DNA from: Shewanella litorisediminis
GTDB taxonomy: Bacteria > Pseudomonadota > Gammaproteobacteria > Enterobacterales > Shewanellaceae
Length of the DNA stretch: 64,000 bases
Assembly: GCF_016834455.1 (NCBI RefSeq)
Contig: NZ_CP069213.1
Coordinates: forward strand, 620,501-684,500
Reading direction: 5' to 3'
This document shows, piece by piece, positions 1 through 9,028 of this stretch (positions are counted from its first letter, which is position 1; every line of letters begins with the position of its first letter). The notes below the pieces were generated by a model. That model saw only the letters and a list, made by a program, of their open reading frames with translations. It ran no database searches and was not told the origin of the DNA. A program made the position numbers and the translations under genes.

Positions 1-2
1 AT

Positions 3-2747
3 GAGCTGAATCAGGAAATCTCTGCCGCCCGTGGCGATGTCAGCAAGTTCGAGCACGAGCTTGAGGTGATTGAAGATCAGCACGGCGCCTTCCTCGATGC
101 CGATATCGAAACCGCTAAGGGCGACCTCGAGCAGCTGCCGCTGTGGCGCACCGACCTTGAAAACCTCACCGAGCGCCATAAGCTTCTCACCGACAAACAT
201 CAGGATGTGGAAGCGGCTTATAATGCCCGCCGTTCCAGGATTGTTGAGCAGCTAAACCGCGACCTTGAGGTGCTGGATCAGGAGCTGGATAAGCAGCGCG
301 ACGCCCGTGAGCGTCAGGCCGCGGCTGCCCGCAGCGATCTTGAAAAACTCGAGCAGTTCTGGCGCGATCAGCTGGAAGCGGGCAAGAACCGTTTCCGCGA
401 AGAAGAATATGAGCTCAAGCTCGCCGCCTCTGAAGAAAAGCTGCGTCAGGACGCAGTGACCTACACCGAAGAGGAAAAGCTCAATCTGGCAGTGTTCGAT
501 GAGCGTATCGAACGTGCCGACGAAGAGCAGGAAGCCAGCAACGCCAACGTGGAGCGTCTGGCGCTGGAAGAGCGTCGTCTGCGCTCCCGCCGCGATCAGG
601 CCAGCGAAGCCCTGCGCCTCGCCAGTATCCGTGTCAGCGAGCGCCAGAATGCCCTGGACGAGCTCAAGACCATGCTCTTTCCTCAGTCGCACACCCTGCT
701 GGAATTTCTGCGTAAAGAAGCCCCCGGCTGGGAAGAGCACCTGGGGAAGGTGATTGCCCCCGAGCTGTTGCACCGCACCGATCTGCATCCTTTTAACGCT
801 AACAGCGGCGCCGATGGCAATAGCCTGTTCGGCATAGGGCTGGACTTAAAGGCGCTGGATATTCCCGAGTATGCCCAGAGTGAGCAGGAGCTAAGAAGCC
901 GTCTTGCCAAGGCCGAAGAAGCCCTCGGCAGTGCCCGCGAAGTGCAGGAGGCCGCCGAAGAGCAGCTGGTGACAATCAACGGAGAGTTGGAAAAGCTCTC
1001 CCGCGAACTCACTTTTGCCCGCACCGCCTTTAAAAACGCCCGTGAAGACCTGCGCCGTTTGTTCGATGAAAAACGCGCCGAGCAGGACAGGGTCAACAAG
1101 GCACTGGCCGAGCGTAAGCAGTTGGCCGGTAAGCGTTTGGTGAGTATTGAGCATCAGCTTAAACAGCTTGGCCGCGACCATCAGGACTGGCTGGAGGAGA
1201 CCAAAGAAGAGTCCCTCGAAGCGCGGATGGAAAAGAATGCCTACTGGCAGGAAGTGGTGGGCGCACTGGATGCCCAGATTGCTTCGGTCAAGACGGGTAT
1301 CGAGAGCCGCCGCGCCAACGCCAAGGCCGAAACCAAGGCCTGTGAACAGTGGTACAAAAACGAGCTTAAGTCCCGCGGTGTGGATGAAGACAAGATTGTG
1401 GGCCTCAAGGCCGATATCCGTACCCTCGAGCGCAGGATTGCCGATGCCGAAGGCCGCCGCGCCGACGTACTTCGCTACGAAGACTGGTATCAGCACACCT
1501 GGCTTAGCCGCAAGCCACGGCTCGCCGAAGAGCTGGCCAAGGTGCGCCGCGCCCAGTCGGAGCTGGAGCAGCAGCTCGCCCGTTTCTCAAGCGAGGTGAA
1601 AACCCAGCGCAGCGAACTGGAGTCGGGCCGCAAGGCCTCCGATGCCGCCCAGGTGGAAGCCTCGGAAAACCTCACCAAGCTGCGCTCATTGCTGCGTAAA
1701 CTGGCCGACCTTAAGCTTTCGCCCACCGACGATGAGGCCCAGGGCAGCATTGGCGAGCGTTTGCGTCAGGGCGAAGAGTTACTGCTTAAACGCGACTATC
1801 TGGTGGGCTCGGTGAAGCAGTATGTAGAGCACTTCGATACCGTGATTGCCGCCAAGTCGGGCTCTGGCCTCGCCGAAACCTGGGAGCGTGCCCGGGAAGA
1901 GGCCACCTCCATCAACGACAAGGGCATCCGAATTCTGGATTACCGCAAGCTGGTGCCAAGCCTTGAGCAGCTTTTGAACGTGATGGTGCCCCAGTCGATT
2001 ATGGCGCTGCGGGAGCAGGGGCGTATTTTCGGGGTGGATCTTACCGCCTTCTACGACGTGCTGGCCGACATCGACCGCCGTATCGCATCCCAGAGTGCCC
2101 GCATTACCCGCGAGGTGGGCGAGGAGCTGTTCCTGGATGGGGTGTCTGAATCTGCAGTACGTATTCGCTCGCGCATCAGCGAGCTTGAATTCTGGCCGGA
2201 GCTGGAAGTGTTCGTGGCCGCCTTCCGCCGCTGGAAGAGCGATGGCTTCGCTGGTCTGCCGGACGAGCATTACACCAACAGCATGCGCCGGGCGCTGGAT
2301 ATCATCGGCAAGGCGGCGCTCAGCGGCGGTATTTCCAAGCTGCTGGAAATCGAGCTGCGTCTGCGTGAAGGCAACTCGGATCTGATTATCCGCACCGACC
2401 GTCAGCTTAATGAATCTTCGAGCCACGGTATGGCGTATCTCATCCTGTGTAAGTTCCTGCTGGCCTTTACCCGCCTGCTGCGTGGCTCGGCACAGGTGAC
2501 CGTGCACTGGCCCATCGACGAGCTGGGCACCTTGCACCACAACAACGTGAAAAAGATTTTTGATGCCTGCGAGAACAACAATATCTCGGTGCTGGGGGCT
2601 TTCCCGAACCCCGAGTCTGAGGTACTGAGCCTGTTTAAGAACCGCTATATCATCAACAAGCAAACCCGCAAGCTGCAGGTGGTGAAGCCCAAGAGCAATC
2701 CCATCGCCGATAAGCTGGCCAGCCGTATTTCCAGGGAGGCGGTGTAA
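3..2747 (+). CDS. SMC-like ATPase (MksB/DUF3584-type), 5' end outside window
   Basis: Partial: the frame is open from base 3, so the start codon and Walker A lie upstream. The visible ~915 residues are two long charged coiled coils on either side of a globular segment (about residues 225-290, LLEFLRKEAPGWEEHLGKV...), which I read as a hinge. The C-terminal head has an ABC-signature-like ESSSHGMAY and a Walker B strand VTVHWPIDELG ending in Asp-Glu. This layout matches large SMC/Rad50-type ATPases, closest in my judgement to the DUF3584/MksB group. Such proteins bind and organise DNA with a kleisin and winged-helix partners. The stop TAA shares a base with the next ATG, so translation is coupled to the MksE-like gene. 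The name MksB is an inference; the SMC-type head is seen directly. Confidence 0.8.
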   Translation, partial: ELNQEISAARGDVSKFEHELEVIEDQHGAFLDADIETAKGDLEQLPLWRTDLENLTERHKLLTDKHQDVEAAYNARRSRIVEQLNRDLEVLDQELDKQRDARERQAAAARSDLEKLEQFWRDQLEAGKNRFREEEYELKLAASEEKLRQDAVTYTEEEKLNLAVFDERIERADEEQEASNANVERLALEERRLRSRRDQASEALRLASIRVSERQNALDELKTMLFPQSHTLLEFLRKEAPGWEEHLGKVIAPELLHRTDLHPFNANSGADGNSLFGIGLDLKALDIPEYAQSEQELRSRLAKAEEALGSAREVQEAAEEQLVTINGELEKLSRELTFARTAFKNAREDLRRLFDEKRAEQDRVNKALAERKQLAGKRLVSIEHQLKQLGRDHQDWLEETKEESLEARMEKNAYWQEVVGALDAQIASVKTGIESRRANAKAETKACEQWYKNELKSRGVDEDKIVGLKADIRTLERRIADAEGRRADVLRYEDWYQHTWLSRKPRLAEELAKVRRAQSELEQQLARFSSEVKTQRSELESGRKASDAAQVEASENLTKLRSLLRKLADLKLSPTDDEAQGSIGERLRQGEELLLKRDYLVGSVKQYVEHFDTVIAAKSGSGLAETWERAREEATSINDKGIRILDYRKLVPSLEQLLNVMVPQSIMALREQGRIFGVDLTAFYDVLADIDRRIASQSARITREVGEELFLDGVSESAVRIRSRISELEFWPELEVFVAAFRRWKSDGFAGLPDEHYTNSMRRALDIIGKAALSGGISKLLEIELRLREGNSDLIIRTDRQLNESSSHGMAYLILCKFLLAFTRLLRGSAQVTVHWPIDELGTLHHNNVKKIFDACENNNISVLGAFPNPESEVLSLFKNRYIINKQTRKLQVVKPKSNPIADKLASRISREAV

Positions 2748-3418
2748 TGTCTGACGCAAACTTTTCAGGAACTGGTACAGGCACAGGCTTAGTGGGCCAT
2801 GGTGCCCTGATTGAGCGATTGCTGCGGGGCGAGTTTATCTGCCGCGTCACTGACGAAGACGGCTGGCGTGCGCTTAAGTCGCCTGCCGTGCGTGAGCGTA
2901 TCGAAACCTACCTCAATCAAATCAACCGCACTGTCGCCAGCGCTGGTGAGGGCGAGGTGTTTTTCTGCGGCTATGCCCAGCTCGGCGAGGCCGAGCGCAA
3001 GGTCATTTCCAGCCAGTTTAAGGACATCTGTCAGGCGCTCATTCCGCTGGTGGAGTGGCTGGTGTTGGTGCAGGAGGCCTCAGGCCAGGATGCGCCCCTT
3101 ACCGAAGGTGCGCCCGTGCGCTTGACCGAACTCCAGGGCCGCATCGAAGAGACCCCGGCGTTTCGCGAGCAGCTTGGTAAACTCAGCCAGTACCGGCTGT
3201 TCGGTTCTACCTCAAGTAATGTCGATGCCCAGCTTAAGTTGGTATTCAAGCGTCTGGTGGAGCTTGGCTTCCTGACCCGTCCCAATGTGGAAAAACAAAT
3301 CTACATCGCCACGGGTAAGCTTGATTATCTCTATGAAGTGATTCGCTTTATTGATGAAACCGAAGGGTTGAACCTGGAAGCGCAGGCCGAAACGGCTACC
3401 CAGAGGGAGCTGATATGA
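2747..3418 (+). CDS. MksE-like condensin subunit (winged helix)
   Basis: 223 residues. Starts at the ATG overlapping the upstream stop (TAATG), preceded by a strong GGGAGG. There is no signal peptide or membrane segment. The C-terminal half (about residues 150-215, LVELGFLTRPNVEKQIYIA then LDYLYEVIRFIDE) looks like the winged helices of MukE/MksE proteins, and the length fits (MksE is about 220-240). Sequence similarity to known MksE is weak, so the call rests on size, fold-like pattern and position between an SMC-type ATPase and a larger helical protein. Its 3' end overlaps the next gene by four bases (ATGA), so all three subunits should be made together. Confidence 0.6.
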   Translation: MSDANFSGTGTGTGLVGHGALIERLLRGEFICRVTDEDGWRALKSPAVRERIETYLNQINRTVASAGEGEVFFCGYAQLGEAERKVISSQFKDICQALIPLVEWLVLVQEASGQDAPLTEGAPVRLTELQGRIEETPAFREQLGKLSQYRLFGSTSSNVDAQLKLVFKRLVELGFLTRPNVEKQIYIATGKLDYLYEVIRFIDETEGLNLEAQAETATQRELI

Positions 3419-4635
3419 GTAGCAACCTGCACCAGTCAGGAGTGCGGCTGCTGAGGATGCTTGGCCGCCACGCCGAGACAGTGATGGATGTGTACCTGAG
3501 CGGCGCCGTGGACGAGGCCAACGCCGATGCCGGTGTGCTGAAAAAGCTCACCGAGGCAGGCATCCTGTGGCGCCCCGAGGAAGACGGGGGCTTGAGGCTT
3601 ACCCGCAGCGTGCGGGCGCTGCTGGAAGAAGGCCTTAAAGATGAGCGCAATCGCCAGATTAACGCCAACGTAGGCTCGGCGCTTGCCACCATCAAGACCC
3701 TGGCCGACCACTACAAGGAGGCGCGCAGTCACTCGGACTACAGCGCCGCCGAGGCGTATTTGGCCGACCTCAGTGAGCATGTGTACGCCTTTACCGAAAA
3801 CCTGCGTTATTCCATTCGTGTGCTCTGGGGGCGGATTAACAACGAGTTCGGTTATGTCGGTACCATCAGCGCCAAAATCCGCGAGAACGAACTGGCCCAG
3901 AGCCAGGTGTCTGAGCTCTTAAATGGCCTGGAGCTGTTTCAGTTCAGCGAACTTGGGGAAATCGCCTCAGATATCCGTGAGCTTCGAAAACTGCTGGTGA
4001 CCACGTTGCAGGAGACCCTGAGTGACTGTACTCAGGAGCTCAGCGTGGTGCAGGCAAGGCTCCTTGAACTGCTTGGCCGCTTCCGGCAAATTCAGGGCCG
4101 TACCAGGCTGCTTAAGGGCTGGCTCTTGTACACCGACATGCACCCTGACTACGAGCCCATGGATCATGTGGCTCACCGCAAGGTGCCGATGCTCTTTAAC
4201 CGCGCCGAGGCCATGCTGGCCGATGCCCATGTGGACGTGCATAACCAGAGCCAGGAGCAGGAGCTCATGGAGATGGTGGCACGCATCAAGTCCATCAGTC
4301 GCCTCGACGTTAAGCCTGCGGCCAAGGCGGCAGAAACAAGCGTGGTGCTGAGTGCAGCGGAAGACTTCGATATTCCGGAAAACCCGCTCAAGCAGGATGT
4401 GGAAGACTACTTTGTGGCGGTAATAGATTCAGGCAAGCGCCAGTCTGCGCTGGAATACCTGCAGGAAAAAGCCTTGCCCTGGGATTCAGAGAGCTGGATT
4501 TATCAGGTGATTGGCGGCTTTGAGGGCTTGAGCGAAGAGCATAAATCCTTCTTCGAACTGGAGCCTTTGGGTGAGCCTCATCCTGTGTATACCGGCAACT
4601 TTATTATCCGCGACGTGGAGCTGTGGCTCAGCTAG
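3415..4635 (+). CDS. MksF-like kleisin candidate
   Basis: 406 residues; the ATG overlaps the preceding stop by four bases. An N-terminal winged-helix-like region (about residues 1-75, ending in LRLTRSVRALLEEGL) is followed by a long, mostly helical body and an acidic C-terminal domain. MukF and MksF kleisins have this plan: N-terminal winged helix, helical neck-binding middle, small C-terminal cap-binding domain. As the third gene of an SMC operon it is the natural kleisin. No catalytic motif or membrane segment is visible. A strong terminator follows 15 bases after the stop, so the operon ends here and has no downstream MksG/JetD nuclease gene. The kleisin role is inferred. Confidence 0.6.
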   Translation: MSSNLHQSGVRLLRMLGRHAETVMDVYLSGAVDEANADAGVLKKLTEAGILWRPEEDGGLRLTRSVRALLEEGLKDERNRQINANVGSALATIKTLADHYKEARSHSDYSAAEAYLADLSEHVYAFTENLRYSIRVLWGRINNEFGYVGTISAKIRENELAQSQVSELLNGLELFQFSELGEIASDIRELRKLLVTTLQETLSDCTQELSVVQARLLELLGRFRQIQGRTRLLKGWLLYTDMHPDYEPMDHVAHRKVPMLFNRAEAMLADAHVDVHNQSQEQELMEMVARIKSISRLDVKPAAKAAETSVVLSAAEDFDIPENPLKQDVEDYFVAVIDSGKRQSALEYLQEKALPWDSESWIYQVIGGFEGLSEEHKSFFELEPLGEPHPVYTGNFIIRDVELWLS

Positions 4636-4650
4636 CCCCCTTGTTTTGCC

Positions 4651-4675
4651 AAGGCCACCTCAGGGTGGCCTTTTT
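4651..4675 (+). terminator. Terminator of the SMC operon
   Basis: GGCCACC-TCAG-GGTGGCC stem followed by TTTTT, just after the MksF-like stop. Confidence 0.9.
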
Positions 4676-5041
4676 ACTGGCTGTAACATGGCGTGCTGGG
4701 CTGGCTGTGGCGGTGGATGCAGATAATTACTTAGTCAGGCAGGCTTCACCTGGCGTGATTAACTGTTTAATTCAGTATTCCTGGTTTTATTCACTGCCTG
4801 TTTTTAAGTGGTTGTTTTGGAAGTGTTTGCCTTTGGTAAAATTGGCTGCATCTGTGTAAAGGCGGAAATTTCTGCCTTTGAGTGTTAGCTGTTAAATATC
4901 AGTTGGTTATATTCTGCTTGTTACAGGGTTGCAGGATTGTGTCCATACATTTTCGTTGAAATTGCGGCTGGCATGTTTCACTATCCGGGAGCGCACGGGG
5001 CAGCAGACCCCAGACACAATAACAACACAGGCATTCAATCT
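4676..5041. other. Intergenic region upstream of the symporter
   Basis: About 365 bases between the SMC-operon terminator and the symporter ATG. Locally AT-rich around 4740-4860. It should hold the symporter promoter, but I see no convincing box or operator. Short open frames here do not look like genes. Confidence 0.5.
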
Positions 5042-6286
5042 ATGTTCAAATCTCTGTCGGCCAGGATTTTCCTCGGCCTCGCTATCGGACTCCTGTCCGG
5101 CACTCTGGTGCAGTATGTGCTGCACGATATCGCTTTCTTCTCCGGCACCCTGGTTGAAATCGCCTCAGGCCTTGGCACCATGTTCGTCAATATGATCATG
5201 ATGCTGGTGGTGCCGCTGGTGTTTGTCAGCATTGTTTGCGGTGTCTGTGAGCTTAAAGATCTCTCGAGTTTCGGCCGTCTCGGTGGCAAGACCTTCGGCT
5301 TTTACATCATCAATACCCTGGTCGCGATTTTTGCCGCGCTGACGGTTGCCCTGCTGCTGCAGCCCGGCAAGGGCGTGGACATGACCGGCGGCGGAGAGCT
5401 TGCCATTACCGCCACGGAACTACCGAGCCTGATGGCGCTGGTGGTGGACATAGTGCCCCGCAATCCGGTGGCGGCCTTTACGTCCGGCAATATGCTGCAG
5501 GTTATCTTTATGGCGCTACTGCTTGGCGGCGTCATCAAGTCGTTGGGTGAGCATGTGGCCGGCGCCGTATCGGCGTTCCAAACCGCCAATAAAATCATGA
5601 TGAAGCTGATTTCGGTGGTGATGCATCTGGCGCCTATCGGTGTTGGTGCCCTGATGTTCAAACTGGGCGCTACCCTGGAAGCCGGGGTGTTCCTCAGTGT
5701 GATGGAATATCTGGTGCTTATTCTTGGCTTGCTGCTGCTGTGGATTTTCGTGGTCTACCCTTATGCGGTGCAGCTGTTCACTCCGGTGAAGGCCAGCGTG
5801 TTTCGCGAAAAAACCCAGGAGCAAATCCTGTTTTCTCTCTCTACCGCCAGCTCCAATGCCACCATTCCGGTGACCATGCGCACCCTCACCGAAAAACTCA
5901 AGGTGAACCGCGCCGTGGCCGGTTTTGGCGTGCCGCTGGGCGCCACCATGAACATGGGCGGTGTGTCCATTTACATCACAGTGGCGATTTTCTTTATCGC
6001 CAACGCCTTTGGCATGCCCATTACCATGGAGCAGTTGCCGGCGCTGGTATTCAGTATCTTCCTGCTTTCTGTTGGCGCCGGTGGCGTGCCCGGCGGCGGT
6101 ATGGTGATGATTGGCGTGCTTATCCACCAGATGGGCCTGCCGGTGGAAGCCTTTGCGTTGGTGGCCGCGCTGGACCGTCTTATCGATATGGTGCTGACTT
6201 CCTGTAACGTGGTGGGCGACACCGCCGTGCTGACGATAGTGGATCAGACTGAGCGCCCCCATCAGGTCGCCAGCGATAATGACTGA
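5042..6286 (+). CDS. Dicarboxylate/amino acid:cation symporter (DAACS family)
   Basis: 414 residues from the ATG reading MFKSLSARIFLGLAIG. An in-frame upstream GTG would add 35 residues unlike any family N-terminus. The protein is strongly hydrophobic with the family's signatures: a serine-rich hairpin (STASSNATIPVTMRTL), the PLGATMNMGG motif of TM7, a second hairpin GAGGVPGGGM, and the TM8 sequence ALDRLIDMVLTSCNVVGD. These make up the substrate and Na+/H+ site of GltP/DctA-type transporters in the inner membrane. NMGG replaces the more usual NMDG, which may shift ion coupling or substrate preference. The exact substrate cannot be told from sequence. It is a single-gene unit with its own terminator. 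Confidence 0.9.
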   Translation: MFKSLSARIFLGLAIGLLSGTLVQYVLHDIAFFSGTLVEIASGLGTMFVNMIMMLVVPLVFVSIVCGVCELKDLSSFGRLGGKTFGFYIINTLVAIFAALTVALLLQPGKGVDMTGGGELAITATELPSLMALVVDIVPRNPVAAFTSGNMLQVIFMALLLGGVIKSLGEHVAGAVSAFQTANKIMMKLISVVMHLAPIGVGALMFKLGATLEAGVFLSVMEYLVLILGLLLLWIFVVYPYAVQLFTPVKASVFREKTQEQILFSLSTASSNATIPVTMRTLTEKLKVNRAVAGFGVPLGATMNMGGVSIYITVAIFFIANAFGMPITMEQLPALVFSIFLLSVGAGGVPGGGMVMIGVLIHQMGLPVEAFALVAALDRLIDMVLTSCNVVGDTAVLTIVDQTERPHQVASDND

Positions 6287-6305
6287 GCTTTGCTTTAAGC
6301 GATGA

Positions 6306-6326
6306 GCCGACGTTAAGTCGGCTTTT
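6306..6326 (+). terminator. Terminator after the symporter gene
   Basis: GCCGAC-GTTAA-GTCGGC stem followed by TTTT, 19 bases after the stop. Confidence 0.8.
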
Positions 6327-6749
6327 GGCTCTTCATGCTATTGATCATTGTTAAGGCTGTGATAGCGCTGTTTGGTGTTTAAAATCGGGATTGCTAGCTT
6401 ATCGCAACCGTCTGTTCACCGCTGTAGTATTAAATCCTGATGATTAATTATCGCTGATAACTAAATCAGCTGTTTCTTATTTCGCCACTCTGACAGGGGC
6501 TGAATACCAATAGCAGTTTAAAGCTAATTAAGCAGGCTCACTGCTTAATTAGCTTTTTGGGTTTACGATGAAGTGATTATTCAGTGATGTATGTTAATTG
6601 TTTTATTTTAAGCCGATCGCAGTGAAAGGAACCGGCTTATATTAACAATTGATTGGCGTAAATAATAAGTCGCGTTTTATTCATGCGCCCTTATTGCTTA
6701 AAGTCGATAGAAAATATACCAACAAAATGCATCAATGAACTGGCGTTGG
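6327..6749. other. AT-rich intergenic region with two hairpins
   Basis: About 420 bases without a credible gene, between the symporter terminator and the convergent orphan gene. It holds a near-perfect 14-bp hairpin (6521-6555) and a 7-bp inverted repeat TAAGCCG/CGGCTTA (6609-6639) with further partial pairing outside it. The base composition is clearly more AT-rich than the neighbouring genes. Confidence 0.6.
6521..6558. terminator. Strong hairpin with T-tract; possible sRNA terminator
   Basis: Perfect 14-bp inverted repeat AAGCTAATTAAGCA / TGCTTAATTAGCTT around a 7-base loop, followed on the + strand by TTT. It lies about 200 bases beyond the symporter's own terminator, so it may end another transcript such as a small RNA, or be a repeat-type hairpin. 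Confidence 0.5.
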
Positions 6750-7181
6750 TTAGAGTTTACAGCTTGCTGAAAAAGCAGTGAGATTGCTCTTGTGCTTATC
6801 AAGATTCAATTGTGAGATAGCCGTATTCCCAGTACGAAAAGAAATGGCTTCAAGGGTCAACTCAGCGTGCTCTTGGTTTGTAATTGATTGAATCCAGTCG
6901 ACATTTGTTTCACTGGTGAATTTCCGAATGCTTGATTCACCGTAGAGTTTCGCCACAACATGTTTCTTATCCTGAATGATAAGACTGCTCTTGTCCTGTG
7001 ATAGAGCAAATACCTTAGGCAGGGTGAGAGCGACAGATAAAGCTTGAGTTGACTTTATACAGCTCAATTCAAGCTCGAGATCGGTTTGTACCAATCTAAT
7101 ACTGTTGTCCGCAGCAAATACCAGTTGGATTGGCAGAATTACGCCTGCTAGAGCACTGAAACGTCGCAGCACTTGGTACAT
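6750..7181 (-). CDS. Orphan secreted protein, unknown function
   Basis: 143 residues. The first 24 form a clear Sec signal peptide (RR near the start, hydrophobic core, cleavage near VFA-AD), so the product is probably periplasmic. The mature part is polar, beta-rich in appearance, has two cysteines (CIKSTQ near residue 42 and a C-terminal ASCKL) that could pair, and shows no motif I know. The gene is more AT-rich than its neighbours and stands alone between hairpin-rich spacers, which hints at horizontal acquisition. AGG precedes the ATG by eight bases. No function is proposed. Confidence 0.65.
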   Translation of the reverse strand: MYQVLRRFSALAGVILPIQLVFAADNSIRLVQTDLELELSCIKSTQALSVALTLPKVFALSQDKSSLIIQDKKHVVAKLYGESSIRKFTSETNVDWIQSITNQEHAELTLEAISFRTGNTAISQLNLDKHKSNLTAFSASCKL

Positions 7182-7360
7182 CCTTATTACCTGATGAAGG
7201 GATATTGGCTAAACCTAAGTAGAGGATTTAGTCTAACAGGCGTATTTTATTGATTTTTTGACAGCAGTCAAAAGTTTGACATCGGATTATTGAAAAATGA
7301 TGCTCGATATTGTGCGGTTTATTTGAATTTCAATTTAATAGTTGATTTCGTGCACAAAAA

Positions 7361-7394
7361 AAAGCCGATCCCGGAATGCCGGGGTCGGCTTTTT
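7361..7394 (-). terminator. Terminator of ppa
   Basis: 12-bp stem AGCCGATCCCGG / CCGGGGTCGGCT (one G-T pair) with A- and T-runs on either side, so it works for ppa and could act in both directions. Confidence 0.85.
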
Positions 7395-7408
7395 CACAAA
7401 CAGGCAGA

Positions 7409-7942
7409 TTAGGCTTGCTTGTTGTAGCGCTCGGCGCTGGTGAGGATTTCTTCGCGGGCAGCGGCGGCGTCTTCCCAGCTCTCAACCTTCACCCACTTGC
7501 CGGTTTCCAGATCCTTGTAGTGTTCGAAGAACTGCTTAATCTGGGCCTTCAGCAGGGCTGGCAGGTCGTTCACGTCCTGAATGTGGCCGTATTCTTTGGA
7601 CACTTTCTCGTGCGGAACAGCAACCACTTTGGCGTCTTCACCTGACTCGTCGGTCATTTTCAGCACGCCAACAGGGCGACAACGGATCACGCTGCCAGGC
7701 TGCAGTGGGTACTGGGTAGGTACCAGCACGTCAACGGGGTCACCGTCCAGGCTCAGAGTCTGGTTCACATAACCGTAGTTGCAAGGATAGAACATAGGAG
7801 CAGTCATGATGCGGTCAACAAACAGGGCGCCGCTGTCCTTGTCCACTTCGTACTTGATAGGATCGTGGTTCTGTGGGATCTCGATGATTACATAGATATC
7901 ATCTGGCAGGGATTTGCCCGCTGGCACTGCATTCAAGCTCAT
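7409..7942 (-). CDS. ppa: Inorganic pyrophosphatase (family I)
   Basis: 177 residues from [10 protein letters not shown], which aligns with the E. coli start; an ATG two codons earlier is less well spaced from AAAGGA. It hydrolyses pyrophosphate to phosphate in the cytosol, pulling biosynthetic reactions forward, and needs Mg2+. The family signature DGDPVDVLV with its metal-binding aspartates is intact, as are [15 protein letters not shown] and VDRIM. Length and sequence match gammaproteobacterial Ppa closely. It is transcribed alone from a consensus-like promoter in the ppa-fbp gap. Confidence 0.97.
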   Translation of the reverse strand: MSLNAVPAGKSLPDDIYVIIEIPQNHDPIKYEVDKDSGALFVDRIMTAPMFYPCNYGYVNQTLSLDGDPVDVLVPTQYPLQPGSVIRCRPVGVLKMTDESGEDAKVVAVPHEKVSKEYGHIQDVNDLPALLKAQIKQFFEHYKDLETGKWVKVESWEDAAAAREEILTSAERYNKQA

Positions 7943-7996
7943 TTTCATATCCTTTAACGGTATTGAAATCAGATTTCAGAAAATCGGTTGGCGCGT

Positions 7997-8024
7997 ATTA
8001 TAGCGCGATTTGGCGGCTTGCCAA
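7997..8024 (-). promoter_or_regulatory. Sigma70 promoter of ppa
   Basis: On the minus strand TTGGCA (-35, 8024-8019) and a perfect TATAAT (-10, 8002-7997) are separated by 16 bases, about 55 bases before the ppa start. This fits a strong housekeeping promoter. Confidence 0.8.
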
Positions 8025-8059
8025 TCAAAGGCCGCCGCCATCGGACTAAAGGCTAAGCC

Positions 8060-9028
8060 TCATGCCCCGGCGTGGTAACCCAGACAGACGTCCACCTCGT
8101 TGGCCGAGCCCAAAATTACCGCCACACGTTGGTGAATTTCGCTTGGTGTTATGTCCAGAATGGTCTCATAGCCGGTGCTGGCTTTGCCGCCCGCCTGTTC
8201 AACCAAAAACGCCATAGGGTTGGCTTCGTACATCAGGCGCAGCTTGAATGGCTTTTTGGGATCCTTGGTGTCTGTGGGGTAGGTGAACAGGCCACCGCGG
8301 CACAGCACCCGGTGCACATCGCCCACCATGGCTGCAATCCAGCGCATGTTGAAGTTCTTGCCACGTGGTCCTTCTTTGCCCTTGAGCAAATCGGCAATGT
8401 AGGCCTGCATGCCCGGCTCCCAGAAGCGCTGGTTGGACATATTGATGGCGAACTCGCCGGTGTCTTTACTTATTTGTACGCCGTCTACGGTCAGCAGATA
8501 GTCTCCACTTACCGGGTCGAGGGTAAAGAGCTGCACGCCCTGACCTGTGGTCAGTGCCAACATGGTGGATGGGCCGTAGAGCACGTAACCTGCCGCCAGC
8601 TGCTTGCGACCGGATTGCAGGAAGCTTTGCTCTCTCACCTCACCGCTTGGTGCTGGCAGGACCGAGAAAATGGTGCCCACCAGGGAATTGATGTCGATGT
8701 TGGATGAACCGTCCAGTGGGTCGAAGCACACCAGAAACTGACCGTCCTGGGCCAGTGGCACTATCTCATCTTCTTCTTCAGAGGCCAGCGCCTTCACCGA
8801 GCCCTGGGCAGCCAGTGCGTCTTTCAGCATGTCGTTGGTGATAACGTCGAGCTTTTTCTGATCTTCACCCTGCACGTTTTCGGTGCCGGCCACGCCCAGC
8901 ACGCCGGCAAGGGCGCCACGGCGCACGGCCTGGCTGATGTCTTTGGAGGTGTTTGCCAACACGGTTAGCAGGCTGGCGAGTTCCTTACTGATAGCGCTTT
9001 GTTCGAGGGATTGGGACAGGGTCTGCAT
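8060..9028 (-). CDS. fbp: Fructose-1,6-bisphosphatase class I
   Basis: 322 residues, ATG preceded by AAGGA at good spacing. Removes the 1-phosphate of fructose-1,6-bisphosphate, the committed step of gluconeogenesis, in the cytosol. Metal-site motifs are present: SEEEDEIV and the signature [11 protein letters not shown] (about residues 102-112). The region [20 protein letters not shown] belongs to the substrate pocket, and [10 protein letters not shown] is typical of the C-terminal domain. Length is within the usual 320-340. A cell living on lactate and amino acids would need it. Its upstream region is shared with the IS5-type element. Confidence 0.96.
   Translation of the reverse strand: MQTLSQSLEQSAISKELASLLTVLANTSKDISQAVRRGALAGVLGVAGTENVQGEDQKKLDVITNDMLKDALAAQGSVKALASEEEDEIVPLAQDGQFLVCFDPLDGSSNIDINSLVGTIFSVLPAPSGEVREQSFLQSGRKQLAAGYVLYGPSTMLALTTGQGVQLFTLDPVSGDYLLTVDGVQISKDTGEFAINMSNQRFWEPGMQAYIADLLKGKEGPRGKNFNMRWIAAMVGDVHRVLCRGGLFTYPTDTKDPKKPFKLRLMYEANPMAFLVEQAGGKASTGYETILDITPSEIHQRVAVILGSANEVDVCLGYHAGA

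Noticed and set aside
4623..4859. 78-codon open frame after the MksF-like gene
   Set aside because: It overlaps the end of that gene and runs through its terminator hairpin; no family resemblance.
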